A stretch of DNA of 32,962 nucleotides from Alphaproteobacteria bacterium UBA6038 (GTDB lineage: Bacteria > Pseudomonadota > Alphaproteobacteria > Micropepsales > Micropepsaceae), in assembly GCA_002429315.1 (NCBI GenBank), contig DIZC01000020.1:1961-34922 (forward strand). Direction: 5' to 3'. This document shows, piece by piece, positions 6,320-13,811 of the stretch (its first letter is position 1; each line of letters begins with the position of its first letter). Under the pieces are notes generated by a model. It saw only the letters and a list, made by a program, of their open reading frames with translations. It did no database searches and was not told the origin of the DNA. The translations under genes were made by a program, and so were the position numbers.

Positions 6320-8614
6320 ATGGCAGCGGTTCGCGCCTGGGCACTGGGGCTTCTCGTTCTGGCGGTGTGGTTCTTGTGCGTATGGGCGAGCGCGCCGCGG
6401 CCGTCGCCGCTGGCGGCCACGTCCGGACTGGCCGAATTCTCCGCCGCGCGGGCGGAACAAGATTTGGCACGCATCCTCGGACCGGAGCGGCCGCATCCGG
6501 TGGGGACGCCGGAAAACGCCGCCGTGCGCGGGCGCATCCTGAATGAACTGGCGGCGCTGCGCGTGCTGGCCCGAACCTATCGCGCGTTCACCTGCAGCAG
6601 CGGTCGCGGCTTCCGCTATGTTGCCTGCGCGACGGTGACCGACATCGTCGCCGATGCGGTGCCGGGTGGGGGCAAGGCCATCGTGATGCTGGCCCATCTG
6701 GATTCGGTGCCGGCGGGGCCCGGCGCCTCGGACGATGAATCCGGCGTTGCGACAATTCTCGAAACCATCCGCGCGCTGAAGGCGGGCGGCAGTCGCTCGC
6801 AGCATCCCGTGATGGCGGTGTTCACCGACGGCGAAGAAGCGGGGCTGCTCGGCGCCAATGCGTTTCTGGAAAATCCGCAGCTGAAGGCGCGCGTGGGCGC
6901 GGTGGTGAATGTGGAAGCGCGCGGCACCAGCGGCCCAAGTCTGCTGTTCCAGACGAGTCCCGGCGATGCGCGGCTGATCGATCTCTATGCCGCGCATGCG
7001 CCGGAAATGGCGACGAGTTCGCTCTACGCGGAAATCTACAAGGCCCTGCCGAACGACACCGATCTCACGCTGTTCATCCGCGACGGCTTTCCTTCATACA
7101 ACTTCGCTTTCGCCGATAATGTCCGCTACTACCACTCCCCGCGCGACAGGCGCGCCAATCTCGATCCCGCCACCTTGCAGATGCACGGCGAGAATCTGCT
7201 GGGCGTGGTGCAGGGACTGGAGCAGACGGATTTCGCGGCGCTCAAAAGCGGCAACGATATCTATCTCGGCGTGCTGGGGTTTTGGCTGCCGCGCATCCCC
7301 GCAGCCCTTGCCTTGTCGCTTGCTATTGCCGTGTTCATCGTGATCGCGCTGGCGGCGTGGATGGCGCGCAATTCATATTCGGCGTGGCACAGAACCGCTG
7401 CGGCCTCGGCCATGCCGCTGGCGCTGCTGATCGGCAGTGTCGCGCTGGGGTTTGTGCTCGCGTTCATTGCGCAGGCGATTTCCGGCCATCCCGATCCCAC
7501 CTATGCCTGGCCCGCCGCCATGCGCATGGCGCTGGCGTTCGGCGTGTGGGGCCTTGCGTTGCTGGTGTCGCGGATGACAAGCCTGCACGGCGGCGCATGC
7601 GCCGCCTGGATTTGGACGGCGGTCCTCGCCATCGCCACGGCGGCGTTCCTGCCGGGCCTCAGCCCATACTTCCTGTTTCCGGCGCTCATCGCCGCGCCGC
7701 TTCTGCTCGCAACCGCGCGCCTGCGCGGCGGATGGAGCAGCGGCGCAGGACAGGCGGCGCTGCTGATCGGCGCGCTGGCGGCGCTGGTGATCTGGATGGC
7801 GCTGGTGGCAAGCGGGGAAACCTTAATGGGCCTTCGGTTGCATCCGCTGTTCACCATCCCGGCGGCGTTCGGACTGATGACGGTCGTGCCGCTGCTCGCC
7901 GCAAAGCCGATGTCGCGCACCGCCTGGGCCGCCAGCGTGACGGTCAGCTTCGTCCTTGCGCTTGGCGGCGCCGTCGTGGCGGGCGTGTTGCCGGCCTACA
8001 GCGCCGCCTCGCCGCAGCGGCTGAACCTGATCTATTTCGAAACCGCGAACCGGTCGGCGCGCTGGATCGCGGACACGTCGTGGAAGGCGATCGGCACCGA
8101 ACCGATTCCGGCGCAACTGCAACGCGTCGGCCATTTTTCACTCGATCCCGATGCGTACGGGGGTCTTGGCTTCGGCAGCGCGTACGTCGCGCCTGCCGGT
8201 GCGCCGGAGATTCCGTTACCTGCAACGACGGTCGTCACCGATCGCGATGCCGGTGCGGCGCGGATTGTGTCGCTGCGGCTGCACGGCTCGACAACCACGA
8301 ATGCCATGCTGTTGCGCGTGCCGGCGGCCGCGAAGCTGATCTCGCTGCGCATTCGCGGTGAGAACGTTCAGCCGCCGAAGGGCTGGACGGGCGATGCGAA
8401 CATCGCCTGCAACGGTCCGGATTGCCGCGACCTCGCGGTGACGCTTACGCTCGCGGGCCGCGGCGCGTTTTCGATTCCGTTCGCCGAGCGCGACTATGGC
8501 CTGCCGCCGTTCGGCAACGCGCTGAAAGCCGCACGCCCGGCCACCGCCATGCCGTCGCAATCCGGCGACGGGGTGATTCTGGCAGCTACGATCCCCGTTG
8601 ACGCCGCCAAATAA
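6320..8614 (+). CDS. M28 family zinc metallopeptidase with C-terminal multi-spanning membrane domain
   Basis: A 764-residue membrane-bound aminopeptidase-like enzyme. One N-terminal membrane helix (about 7-24) is followed by an M28 domain (about 40-320). Its zinc ligands are visible: H126 in LAHLDSVPAG, D138 in GASDDESG, E172/E173 in TDGEEAGLLGA, E199 in VNVEARG and H272 in YYHSPRD. From about residue 340 there are roughly eight membrane helices, then a soluble C-terminal domain from about 575. This is the layout of eukaryotic ER metallopeptidase 1 (FXNA) and its bacterial relatives. The ATG at 6320 has GGGGAGGGG upstream and begins the first helix cleanly. The catalytic domain should face the periplasm. 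Substrate is unknown. Confidence 0.85.
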   Translation: MAAVRAWALGLLVLAVWFLCVWASAPRPSPLAATSGLAEFSAARAEQDLARILGPERPHPVGTPENAAVRGRILNELAALRVLARTYRAFTCSSGRGFRYVACATVTDIVADAVPGGGKAIVMLAHLDSVPAGPGASDDESGVATILETIRALKAGGSRSQHPVMAVFTDGEEAGLLGANAFLENPQLKARVGAVVNVEARGTSGPSLLFQTSPGDARLIDLYAAHAPEMATSSLYAEIYKALPNDTDLTLFIRDGFPSYNFAFADNVRYYHSPRDRRANLDPATLQMHGENLLGVVQGLEQTDFAALKSGNDIYLGVLGFWLPRIPAALALSLAIAVFIVIALAAWMARNSYSAWHRTAAASAMPLALLIGSVALGFVLAFIAQAISGHPDPTYAWPAAMRMALAFGVWGLALLVSRMTSLHGGACAAWIWTAVLAIATAAFLPGLSPYFLFPALIAAPLLLATARLRGGWSSGAGQAALLIGALAALVIWMALVASGETLMGLRLHPLFTIPAAFGLMTVVPLLAAKPMSRTAWAASVTVSFVLALGGAVVAGVLPAYSAASPQRLNLIYFETANRSARWIADTSWKAIGTEPIPAQLQRVGHFSLDPDAYGGLGFGSAYVAPAGAPEIPLPATTVVTDRDAGAARIVSLRLHGSTTTNAMLLRVPAAAKLISLRIRGENVQPPKGWTGDANIACNGPDCRDLAVTLTLAGRGAFSIPFAERDYGLPPFGNALKAARPATAMPSQSGDGVILAATIPVDAAK

Positions 8615-8668
8615 TTGCCGGAGGAACGTGGTCTTGCGTGGCGGTACCGCCCGTGATACCAGGCCCGC

Positions 8669-8911
8669 ATGGCCGCGCGCGACAAGCTTCTGGACAGAAT
8701 GCGCCGGAATCCTCGGGCGGACTGGAAGATTGGCGATTTGCAGGCGCTCGCGCGGCACTTTGGAATCGAATGGCGAAGTCCGGGCGGAAGCCATGTCGTG
8801 TTCGTGATGCTCGGTGGCGCGACGGTCACGGTTCCGGCGCGGCGCCCGATCAAGCCGGTCTATGTAAAGGCGTTCGTCGAGGCGATCGACCGAATCAGGA
8901 GTGCGAAATGA
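8669..8911 (+). CDS. hicA: HicA-family mRNA interferase toxin
   Basis: An 80-residue small basic protein with the HicA double-stranded-RNA-binding-like fold. The signature is GSHVVF (about 40-45) with the catalytic His at 42, followed by TVPARRPIKPVYVKAFVEAI. In the family this toxin binds and cuts mRNA, blocking translation. Its stop codon overlaps the ATG of hicB (ATGA), the standard toxin-first order of hicAB. It starts 54 bases after the M28 peptidase gene. The ribosome site is weak (AGGCCC). All expected features are present and it looks intact. Confidence 0.88.
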   Translation: MAARDKLLDRMRRNPRADWKIGDLQALARHFGIEWRSPGGSHVVFVMLGGATVTVPARRPIKPVYVKAFVEAIDRIRSAK

Positions 8912-9249
8912 GCAGAACAGCCGAATATGCCTTCATTGTCCGCCCTCTTTCCAAGGAGGAGGGCGGCGGGTTCCTGTGCGAATATCCGGATCTACCGGGC
9001 GTCGCCGGCGATGGCGAAACCGTCGAGGGGGCAATCGCAGACGGACGAAAGGCGCTGAAGGCGGCGCTGCTCACGCTTCGGCAGCTCGGGCGAAAGGCGC
9101 CGGCACCGACCACGGCCAGCGGCCAGTGGAGAATGAGAACACCACGCTCGCTTCATCAGCGGCTGGCCGCCCGCGCCAAGGCGGAAGGCACCAGCTTGAA
9201 CACGCTGGCCGTTTCTCTGCTGGCGGAGGGTCTTAGCAGGCGTGAGTAG
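8908..9249 (+). CDS. hicB: HicB-family antitoxin
   Basis: A 113-residue antitoxin. The N-terminal part has the partial RNase H-like HicB fold: YAFIVRPLSKEEGGGFLCEY, PDLPGVAGDGETVEGAIADG, and a helix RKALKAALLTL. The C-terminal part (about 80-113, LHQRLAARAKAEGTSLNTLA) is a ribbon-helix-helix DNA-binding domain that would repress the operon. AGGAG precedes the ATG at 8908 by six bases, and the ATGA overlap couples it to hicA. The last eight bases overlap the GTG start of the ion channel gene, which is unusual and suggests a three-gene unit. Confidence 0.88.
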   Translation: MSRTAEYAFIVRPLSKEEGGGFLCEYPDLPGVAGDGETVEGAIADGRKALKAALLTLRQLGRKAPAPTTASGQWRMRTPRSLHQRLAARAKAEGTSLNTLAVSLLAEGLSRRE

Positions 9250-9937
9250 GTTCGCACTTCACGAGCATTTTGGCAGCCAACGTTTGGTGCGGGCCATCCT
9301 GAAACACCTGCCTCTACTGCCATTTTCGCTGACGCGCTTTGTCATTGATATTTGGAAGGATTGCCGGACTAATCCGGAATCGCGCGGCGTGCTGCTCTTA
9401 GGCTGGAACGCTTGGTGGTTCGGGGTTGAAATTCTTGCAGGTTTCGTTCTGATCGTTTTTTCCGCTCTGTACTACAAGGTCCCAACACGATGTGCGTGGG
9501 TCGGTATCGTCATATTTTACTTCGCATTCTCACGCACCTTTGAAGTTTCGTACGCGTTCGTAAAAGATGTCGCTGACCGCCTCAGAGAGGTGCAGCCCAA
9601 CACCAACCTAACCACGGGACAGCGCATTGTAATGGCATTCAGAAGTTACGTGGGATTGATCGTGAATTTTGCGATTATGTACTTCCTCCTTCCGGCCTTG
9701 TCGGTGGTTCGGATTTTCGGTTGGTCACTACCAGTGGACAAAGCCCCGTGTTTCCAACTGAACAATTTCTTTGATGCACTCTATTTCAGTGTGATGACGA
9801 TCACTACCACGGGATATGGAGACCTGTCGCCCTCAATCTGGCCTACGCGAGTGCTAGCGATGTGGGAAGTTCTTTCCGGACTGCTTCTAATTGCAATGGC
9901 ACTCGCAATCTATCTGTCGAACTCCAAGAAGACATAG
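9242..9937 (+). CDS. Potassium-channel-family membrane protein overlapping hicB
   Basis: A 231-residue ion channel subunit. Four hydrophobic helices are seen at about 57-78, 84-104, 136-156 and 203-225. A pore loop before the last (177-195) carries the selectivity filter TTGYGD (189-194). This is the K+-selective signature of Ion_trans_2/Kch-type channels, which assemble as tetramers in the inner membrane. No cytoplasmic RCK/TrkA-N gating domain follows; the chain ends six residues after the last helix. The GTG at 9242 overlaps the hicB stop by eight bases, suggesting coupling. Composition is distinctly lower than its neighbours: 30 G/C in bases 9481-9540 and 30 in 9661-9720, against 46 in 9061-9120. 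That points to separate acquisition. The convergent parE ends 50 bases downstream. Confidence 0.82.
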   Translation: MSRFALHEHFGSQRLVRAILKHLPLLPFSLTRFVIDIWKDCRTNPESRGVLLLGWNAWWFGVEILAGFVLIVFSALYYKVPTRCAWVGIVIFYFAFSRTFEVSYAFVKDVADRLREVQPNTNLTTGQRIVMAFRSYVGLIVNFAIMYFLLPALSVVRIFGWSLPVDKAPCFQLNNFFDALYFSVMTITTTGYGDLSPSIWPTRVLAMWEVLSGLLLIAMALAIYLSNSKKT

Positions 9938-9986
9938 GGGGATGATGGTCGCTCCAGTTTGAACAACATGTGTGATATTAAGTTTC

Positions 9987-11966
9987 TTAGACATCCACAT
10001 CCGCGGCGGCGAATTGGGCATTTTCCTGGATGAATTTGAAGCGCAGCTCCGGCTTCTTGCCCATCAGGCGCTCCACGAGATTGTCCGTGTCCTTCCGCGC
10101 CTCTTCCGGAATCTCCACCTGAATGAGGGTGCGCGTGCCGGGCTTCATCGTCGTGTCCTTGAGCTGCGACGGCATCATTTCCCCAAGGCCCTTGAAGCGG
10201 GAGACTTCCACTTTCGCGATGCCCTTGAAAATCGACTTCAGCAACTCGTCGCGGTGCTTTTCGTCGCGTGCGTACGCCGTCTTGCCGCCATGGCTCAGCC
10301 GGTAGAGCGGCGGCATGGCGAGAAACAGATGGCCGCCGGAAATCAGCTTCGGCATCTCGCGATAGAAGAAGGTGAGCAGCAGCGAAGCGATGTGCGCCCC
10401 GTCCACATCGGCGTCGGTCATGATGATGACCCGCTCGTAGCGCAGATCGCCGTCGCTGTAGCGGGTGCCGGTGCCGCAGCCCAGCGCCTGCACCAGATTC
10501 GCAAGCTCCACATTCTGCTCGAGCTTGCCCGTCGCGGCGCTTGCCACATTGAGGATTTTTCCACGCAGCGGCAGGATCGCCTGCGTGGCGCGGTCGCGTG
10601 CTTGTTTGGCGGAGCCGCCGGCGGAGTCGCCTTCGACCAGAAAAATCTCGGTGCCGCCCGGAGCGTCGCGGGTGCAGTCGGCGAGCTTGCCCGGCAGGCG
10701 CAGCTTGCGCGTGGCAGCCTTGCGCGAGACTTCGCGCTCCTGTCGGCGCTTCAGCCGCTCGTCCGCCTGATCGATCACAAAGGCCAGCAGCCGGTCCGCT
10801 TCCTGCGGGTTCTGCGCCAGCCAGTGATCGAAATGATCGCGCACGATGTTTTCGACCAGGCGTGTCGCGTCCGGCGACGAGAGCTTTTCTTTCGTCTGGC
10901 CCTGGAATTCCGGTTCGCGAATGAAGATGGAGAGGGTGGCGCAGGCGGCCGCCATCACATCGTCCGGCGCGATCAGCGTGGTTTTCCTGTTGTTCGCACG
11001 CTCGCCATGGGCGCGCAAACCCTTGGTCAGAGCGTTGCGGAAGCCCTGTTCGTGCGTGCCGCCCTGCAAGGTGGGGATAGTGTTGCAATACGAGTGGACG
11101 AACGGGTCGGCCATCGGCACCCAGGCCACCGCCCATTCCACTTGCGGCCGCTGCTTCTTGCGCTCTTCCTCGCTGGGGCCGAAGAATTCGCGGGTGACCG
11201 TTTCCTTGCCGGAGATTTCGCTTTTCAGAAAATCCAGCAACCCGCCGGGAAATTTCAGCGTGTCTTCGGCGGGCGTGATGCTGTTCGCCTTGAGCAGCGA
11301 GGCATCGCACGACCAGCGGATTTCCACGCCGCGATAGAGATACGCTTTTGACCGCGCCATGCGGTAGAGCGTGGCGGGTGAGAAATGCGTGTCATTGCCG
11401 AATATCTGGGCGTCGGGCTTGAACGAAACGATGGTGCCGCGGCGATTGACGGCGCCGAGCTCTTTCAGTTTCCCCACCGGCTTGCCGCGCGCAAAGCGCA
11501 TCTTCCAGCCGCGGCGGTCGCGCGCCACGTCCACTTCCATCCATTCGGAAAGCGCGTTCACCACGCTCGCGCCGACGCCGTGGAGACCGCCGGAGGTGTC
11601 GTACACCTTGCCGCCGAATTTCCCGCCGGCGTGCAAGGTGGTCATGATCACCTCCAGGGCCGACCTGTTCTTGAACTTCGGGTGCGGGTCGACCGGGATG
11701 CCGCGGCCGTTGTCGCGGATGGTGAGAACGTCGTCCGGCGCCAGTTCGATTTCGATCCGATTGGCGTAGCCCGCGACCGCCTCATCCATCGCGTTGTCGA
11801 GAATCTCCGCGGCCAGGTGATGCAACGCGTATGAATCCGTGCCCCCGATGTACATGCCGGGGCGGCGGCGCACCGGCTCGAGGCCTTCGAGAACCTCGAT
11901 GTCCTTGGCGGTGTAACCTTTGGAAGTGGGGGCGGCGGCGTCGAACAGATCGGGTGCTTTGGCCAT
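9987..11966 (-). CDS. parE: DNA topoisomerase IV subunit B
   Basis: The ATPase subunit of topoisomerase IV, which with ParC unlinks daughter chromosomes. The 659-residue protein has a GHKL ATPase domain with E54 and N58 in EILDNAMDEA, the DNGRGIP block at 85-91, and GGLHGVGASVVNAL. A transducer domain with QGGTHEQGF follows, and then a TOPRIM domain with LVEGDSAGGSAKQARDR, LPLRGKILNV and the metal site MTDADVDGAHI. The C-terminus has RFKGLGEMMPSQL. MAKAPDLFD at 11966 is the normal ParE beginning; a longer open frame to 12176 is non-coding in character. The leader contains two GATTC sites in a 15-base tandem repeat (see 11980-12009). GyrB is distinguished from ParE by overall length and the ParE-type N-terminus, so the call is good but not absolute. 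Confidence 0.9.
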   Translation of the reverse strand: MAKAPDLFDAAAPTSKGYTAKDIEVLEGLEPVRRRPGMYIGGTDSYALHHLAAEILDNAMDEAVAGYANRIEIELAPDDVLTIRDNGRGIPVDPHPKFKNRSALEVIMTTLHAGGKFGGKVYDTSGGLHGVGASVVNALSEWMEVDVARDRRGWKMRFARGKPVGKLKELGAVNRRGTIVSFKPDAQIFGNDTHFSPATLYRMARSKAYLYRGVEIRWSCDASLLKANSITPAEDTLKFPGGLLDFLKSEISGKETVTREFFGPSEEERKKQRPQVEWAVAWVPMADPFVHSYCNTIPTLQGGTHEQGFRNALTKGLRAHGERANNRKTTLIAPDDVMAAACATLSIFIREPEFQGQTKEKLSSPDATRLVENIVRDHFDHWLAQNPQEADRLLAFVIDQADERLKRRQEREVSRKAATRKLRLPGKLADCTRDAPGGTEIFLVEGDSAGGSAKQARDRATQAILPLRGKILNVASAATGKLEQNVELANLVQALGCGTGTRYSDGDLRYERVIIMTDADVDGAHIASLLLTFFYREMPKLISGGHLFLAMPPLYRLSHGGKTAYARDEKHRDELLKSIFKGIAKVEVSRFKGLGEMMPSQLKDTTMKPGTRTLIQVEIPEEARKDTDNLVERLMGKKPELRFKFIQENAQFAAADVDV

Positions 11967-12293
11967 CGCTTCAGGCGGACAGATTCGCGGCGAGCAGATT
12001 CGTGGTGAACATCTCTTAACCAAGCCGAACGGAACCCAAATCGCAAGGGCGCGCGGCAGCGTTTTCTTAAGGCCAGATGCGTAGGGTCGAGTGCCTCGGG
12101 ATTTGCTACCGGACGCGTCGATGACGGCACAGACAATCGGCTCTCCCGCGCCGTGCACGGGCGACGCAGAGCGCATGCTGCGCGCGCAGCTGGCAACGGA
12201 ATCGCCGCAGACCGCGGCGGTCTAAGCAAATCTTAGGAGAGTAACGCTAACACTGTCCTGTGCCGGAGTAAGTCACCGGAAAGAGGTCACGCG
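11967..12293. other. Divergent intergenic region between parE and the histidine kinase
   Basis: This 327-base gap should hold the promoters of two divergent genes. I see the GATTC tandem repeat and TTAACCA on the parE side, and a second TTAA at 12067-12070. An open frame of 34 codons on the plus strand (12120-12224) lacks a ribosome site and resembles nothing I know. On the kinase side, GAAAGAGG about nine bases before the GTG is its ribosome site. I see no convincing -35/-10 pair. Confidence 0.5.
11980..12009 (-). repeat. Two 15-bp tandem repeats carrying GATTC (GANTC) sites in the parE leader
   Basis: CAGATTCGCGGCGAG (11980-11994) is followed directly by CAGATTCGTGGTGAA (11995-12009), 12 of 15 bases identical. 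Each copy contains GATTC, the GANTC target of the alphaproteobacterial methyltransferase CcrM. The pair lies 14-43 bases upstream of the parE ATG. A TTAACCA sequence follows at 12016. A role in cell-cycle control is inference. Confidence 0.45.
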
Positions 12294-13748
12294 GTGGGAT
12301 ACGGACAGCGCCTGCGGGTTCAGCGAAGCGCGGACGTTCGGGTTCTGAAGTCGCAGCTCGATCTGATCGCGGCCGTGGTGCATTCAGCGCGCTTCGTCGG
12401 CCCGGCCTGGGCGCTGGCGCTTGCCTATCTCGGCTCCGACCGGATTGGCTTCTTCGGACATCGTCCGCTGATGGTGACAGCGGCCCTGCCGGCCGCCGTT
12501 GCGATGGTGATGCTGCTCGGCGACGTCGTCATCGGCGCCTATCGCCGCGACGTCGGCGCCCATGTGCGCACCGAACGGCTGCAGCCCTGGTTTCCGCGGT
12601 TTATGGCGATCCAGGCCGCGATCAGCGCAGCCTGGGGCTTGCTGCCATGGGTCTTGTGGGACCCAGCGAGTCCGATGAACCACCTATTCGTGTGGGCAAG
12701 CGTGGTCGCCGTGCTCGCGAGCCTGGTCGTCAGCCGCGCAAGCCACATGGAAATGCTGGTGGCGAGCGTGGTGCCGATCATCGTCCTGTCGGCACTCAGG
12801 TTCCTGCTGAACGGCTCGGGCCTCGATGTCGCCCTGGCCGCGCTGCTCCTGATGGATGCGGCGCTGTTGTTCTTGGACGGGCGCCGCATGACGGAGCGCC
12901 TCGACGAGAATTCCCGGCTGCGCTTCGAGGTGGAAGACCTGGCGCGCGAATTGGAGGAAGCGCGCGACGAGGCGCTCAGGAAGCGTTTCGAGGCCGAGAC
13001 CGCGAACGCATCGAAGACCGCGTTCCTCGCCAACATGAGTCATGAGCTGCGCACGCCGCTGAACGCCATCCTGGGGTTCTCGGAAATCATCGCCAAGGAA
13101 TGCTTCGGCCCGGTAGGCTCGGCGCGTTACGCCGAATATGCCGGCGACATCCATTCCTCCGGCTCGCATCTGCTGAGTCTGATCAACGATCTGCTGGACA
13201 TTGCCAAGATCGAAGCCGGCCGCATGGAAATCGAGCCGCATGCGCTGGACGTGCGAAAGACCTTCGACACGGCGCTGAAGATCATCGGCACCAAGGCGCG
13301 CGAGCGACGGCAGGAACTGGTGATCGACGTCGATCCTTCGGCGCCGGAACTGCATGCCGACGAGCGCGCGCTGAAGCAGATCCTGATCAACCTGGTTTCC
13401 AATGCGGTGAAGTTCACGCCGGAAGGCGGGCGGATTTCCGTGGTCGCCTCGCGGGCGCGGTGCGGCGGCTTTCAGATCGCGGTGGAGGACAACGGCCCAG
13501 GCATCCCGCGCGACAAGCTGGACAAGATCTTCAAGCCGTTCAGCCAGGTGGACAACCGTTACGATCGGCAAGGTGGTGGGACGGGGCTGGGGCTCGCCCT
13601 CGTGCGCGGCCTTTCCGAGCTGCATGGCGGCCGCGCCTGGATCGAGAGCGAGCACGGCCATGGCTGCCGCGCCTACGTTGTGCTGCCGGTTCCGGCCGGC
13701 AAGGATCCGGCGCTGCGCGATTCCCCCGAACCTGCGGTCGCGGCCTGA
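12294..13748 (+). CDS. Membrane sensor histidine kinase, PleC/PdhS-like
   Basis: A 484-residue two-component sensor kinase. Six or so membrane helices span about residues 30-195. A coiled coil (about 200-240) follows, then a HisKA domain with the phospho-accepting H250 in FLANMSHELRTPLNAILGFSE. The ATPase domain has the N box with N370 (LINLVSNAVKF), G1 at D399 (DNGPGI), the F box KPFSQVD and G2 GGGTGLGLAL at 427-436. The sequence around H250, including GFSEIIAKECFGPVG and YAGDIHSSG, is that of the alphaproteobacterial PleC/DivJ/PdhS group, which controls DivK and cell-cycle or developmental signalling. No extracytoplasmic sensor domain is evident. The GTG start is preceded by AGAGG. No response regulator is adjacent, so its partner is unknown. 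Confidence 0.87.
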   Translation: MGYGQRLRVQRSADVRVLKSQLDLIAAVVHSARFVGPAWALALAYLGSDRIGFFGHRPLMVTAALPAAVAMVMLLGDVVIGAYRRDVGAHVRTERLQPWFPRFMAIQAAISAAWGLLPWVLWDPASPMNHLFVWASVVAVLASLVVSRASHMEMLVASVVPIIVLSALRFLLNGSGLDVALAALLLMDAALLFLDGRRMTERLDENSRLRFEVEDLARELEEARDEALRKRFEAETANASKTAFLANMSHELRTPLNAILGFSEIIAKECFGPVGSARYAEYAGDIHSSGSHLLSLINDLLDIAKIEAGRMEIEPHALDVRKTFDTALKIIGTKARERRQELVIDVDPSAPELHADERALKQILINLVSNAVKFTPEGGRISVVASRARCGGFQIAVEDNGPGIPRDKLDKIFKPFSQVDNRYDRQGGGTGLGLALVRGLSELHGGRAWIESEHGHGCRAYVVLPVPAGKDPALRDSPEPAVAA

Positions 13749-13763
13749 TTGTCGCCGACACGA

Positions 13764-13794
13764 AAAAGGGCGCACCGTCAGCGTGCGCCCTTTT
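13764..13794. terminator. Bidirectional rho-independent terminator between kinase and glnA
   Basis: AAAAGGGCGCAC (13764-13775), a 7-base loop CGTCAGC and GTGCGCCCTTTT (13783-13794) form a perfect 12-base-pair hairpin with A and T tails on each side. It sits 15 bases after the kinase stop and 17 bases after the glnA stop on the other strand, so it can end transcription in both directions. Confidence 0.9.
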
Positions 13795-13811
13795 GGCCAA
13801 TGAGAACTGGA

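Noticed and set aside
11967..12176. N-terminal extension of parE to an ATG at 12176
   Set aside because: The extra 70 residues do not resemble ParE, contain the tandem repeat as CSPRICSPRIC, and the normal ParE start MAKAPDLFD is at 11966.
12120..12224. Plus-strand 34-codon open frame between parE and the kinase
   Set aside because: No ribosome site, no recognisable sequence, and such frames are common by chance at this GC.
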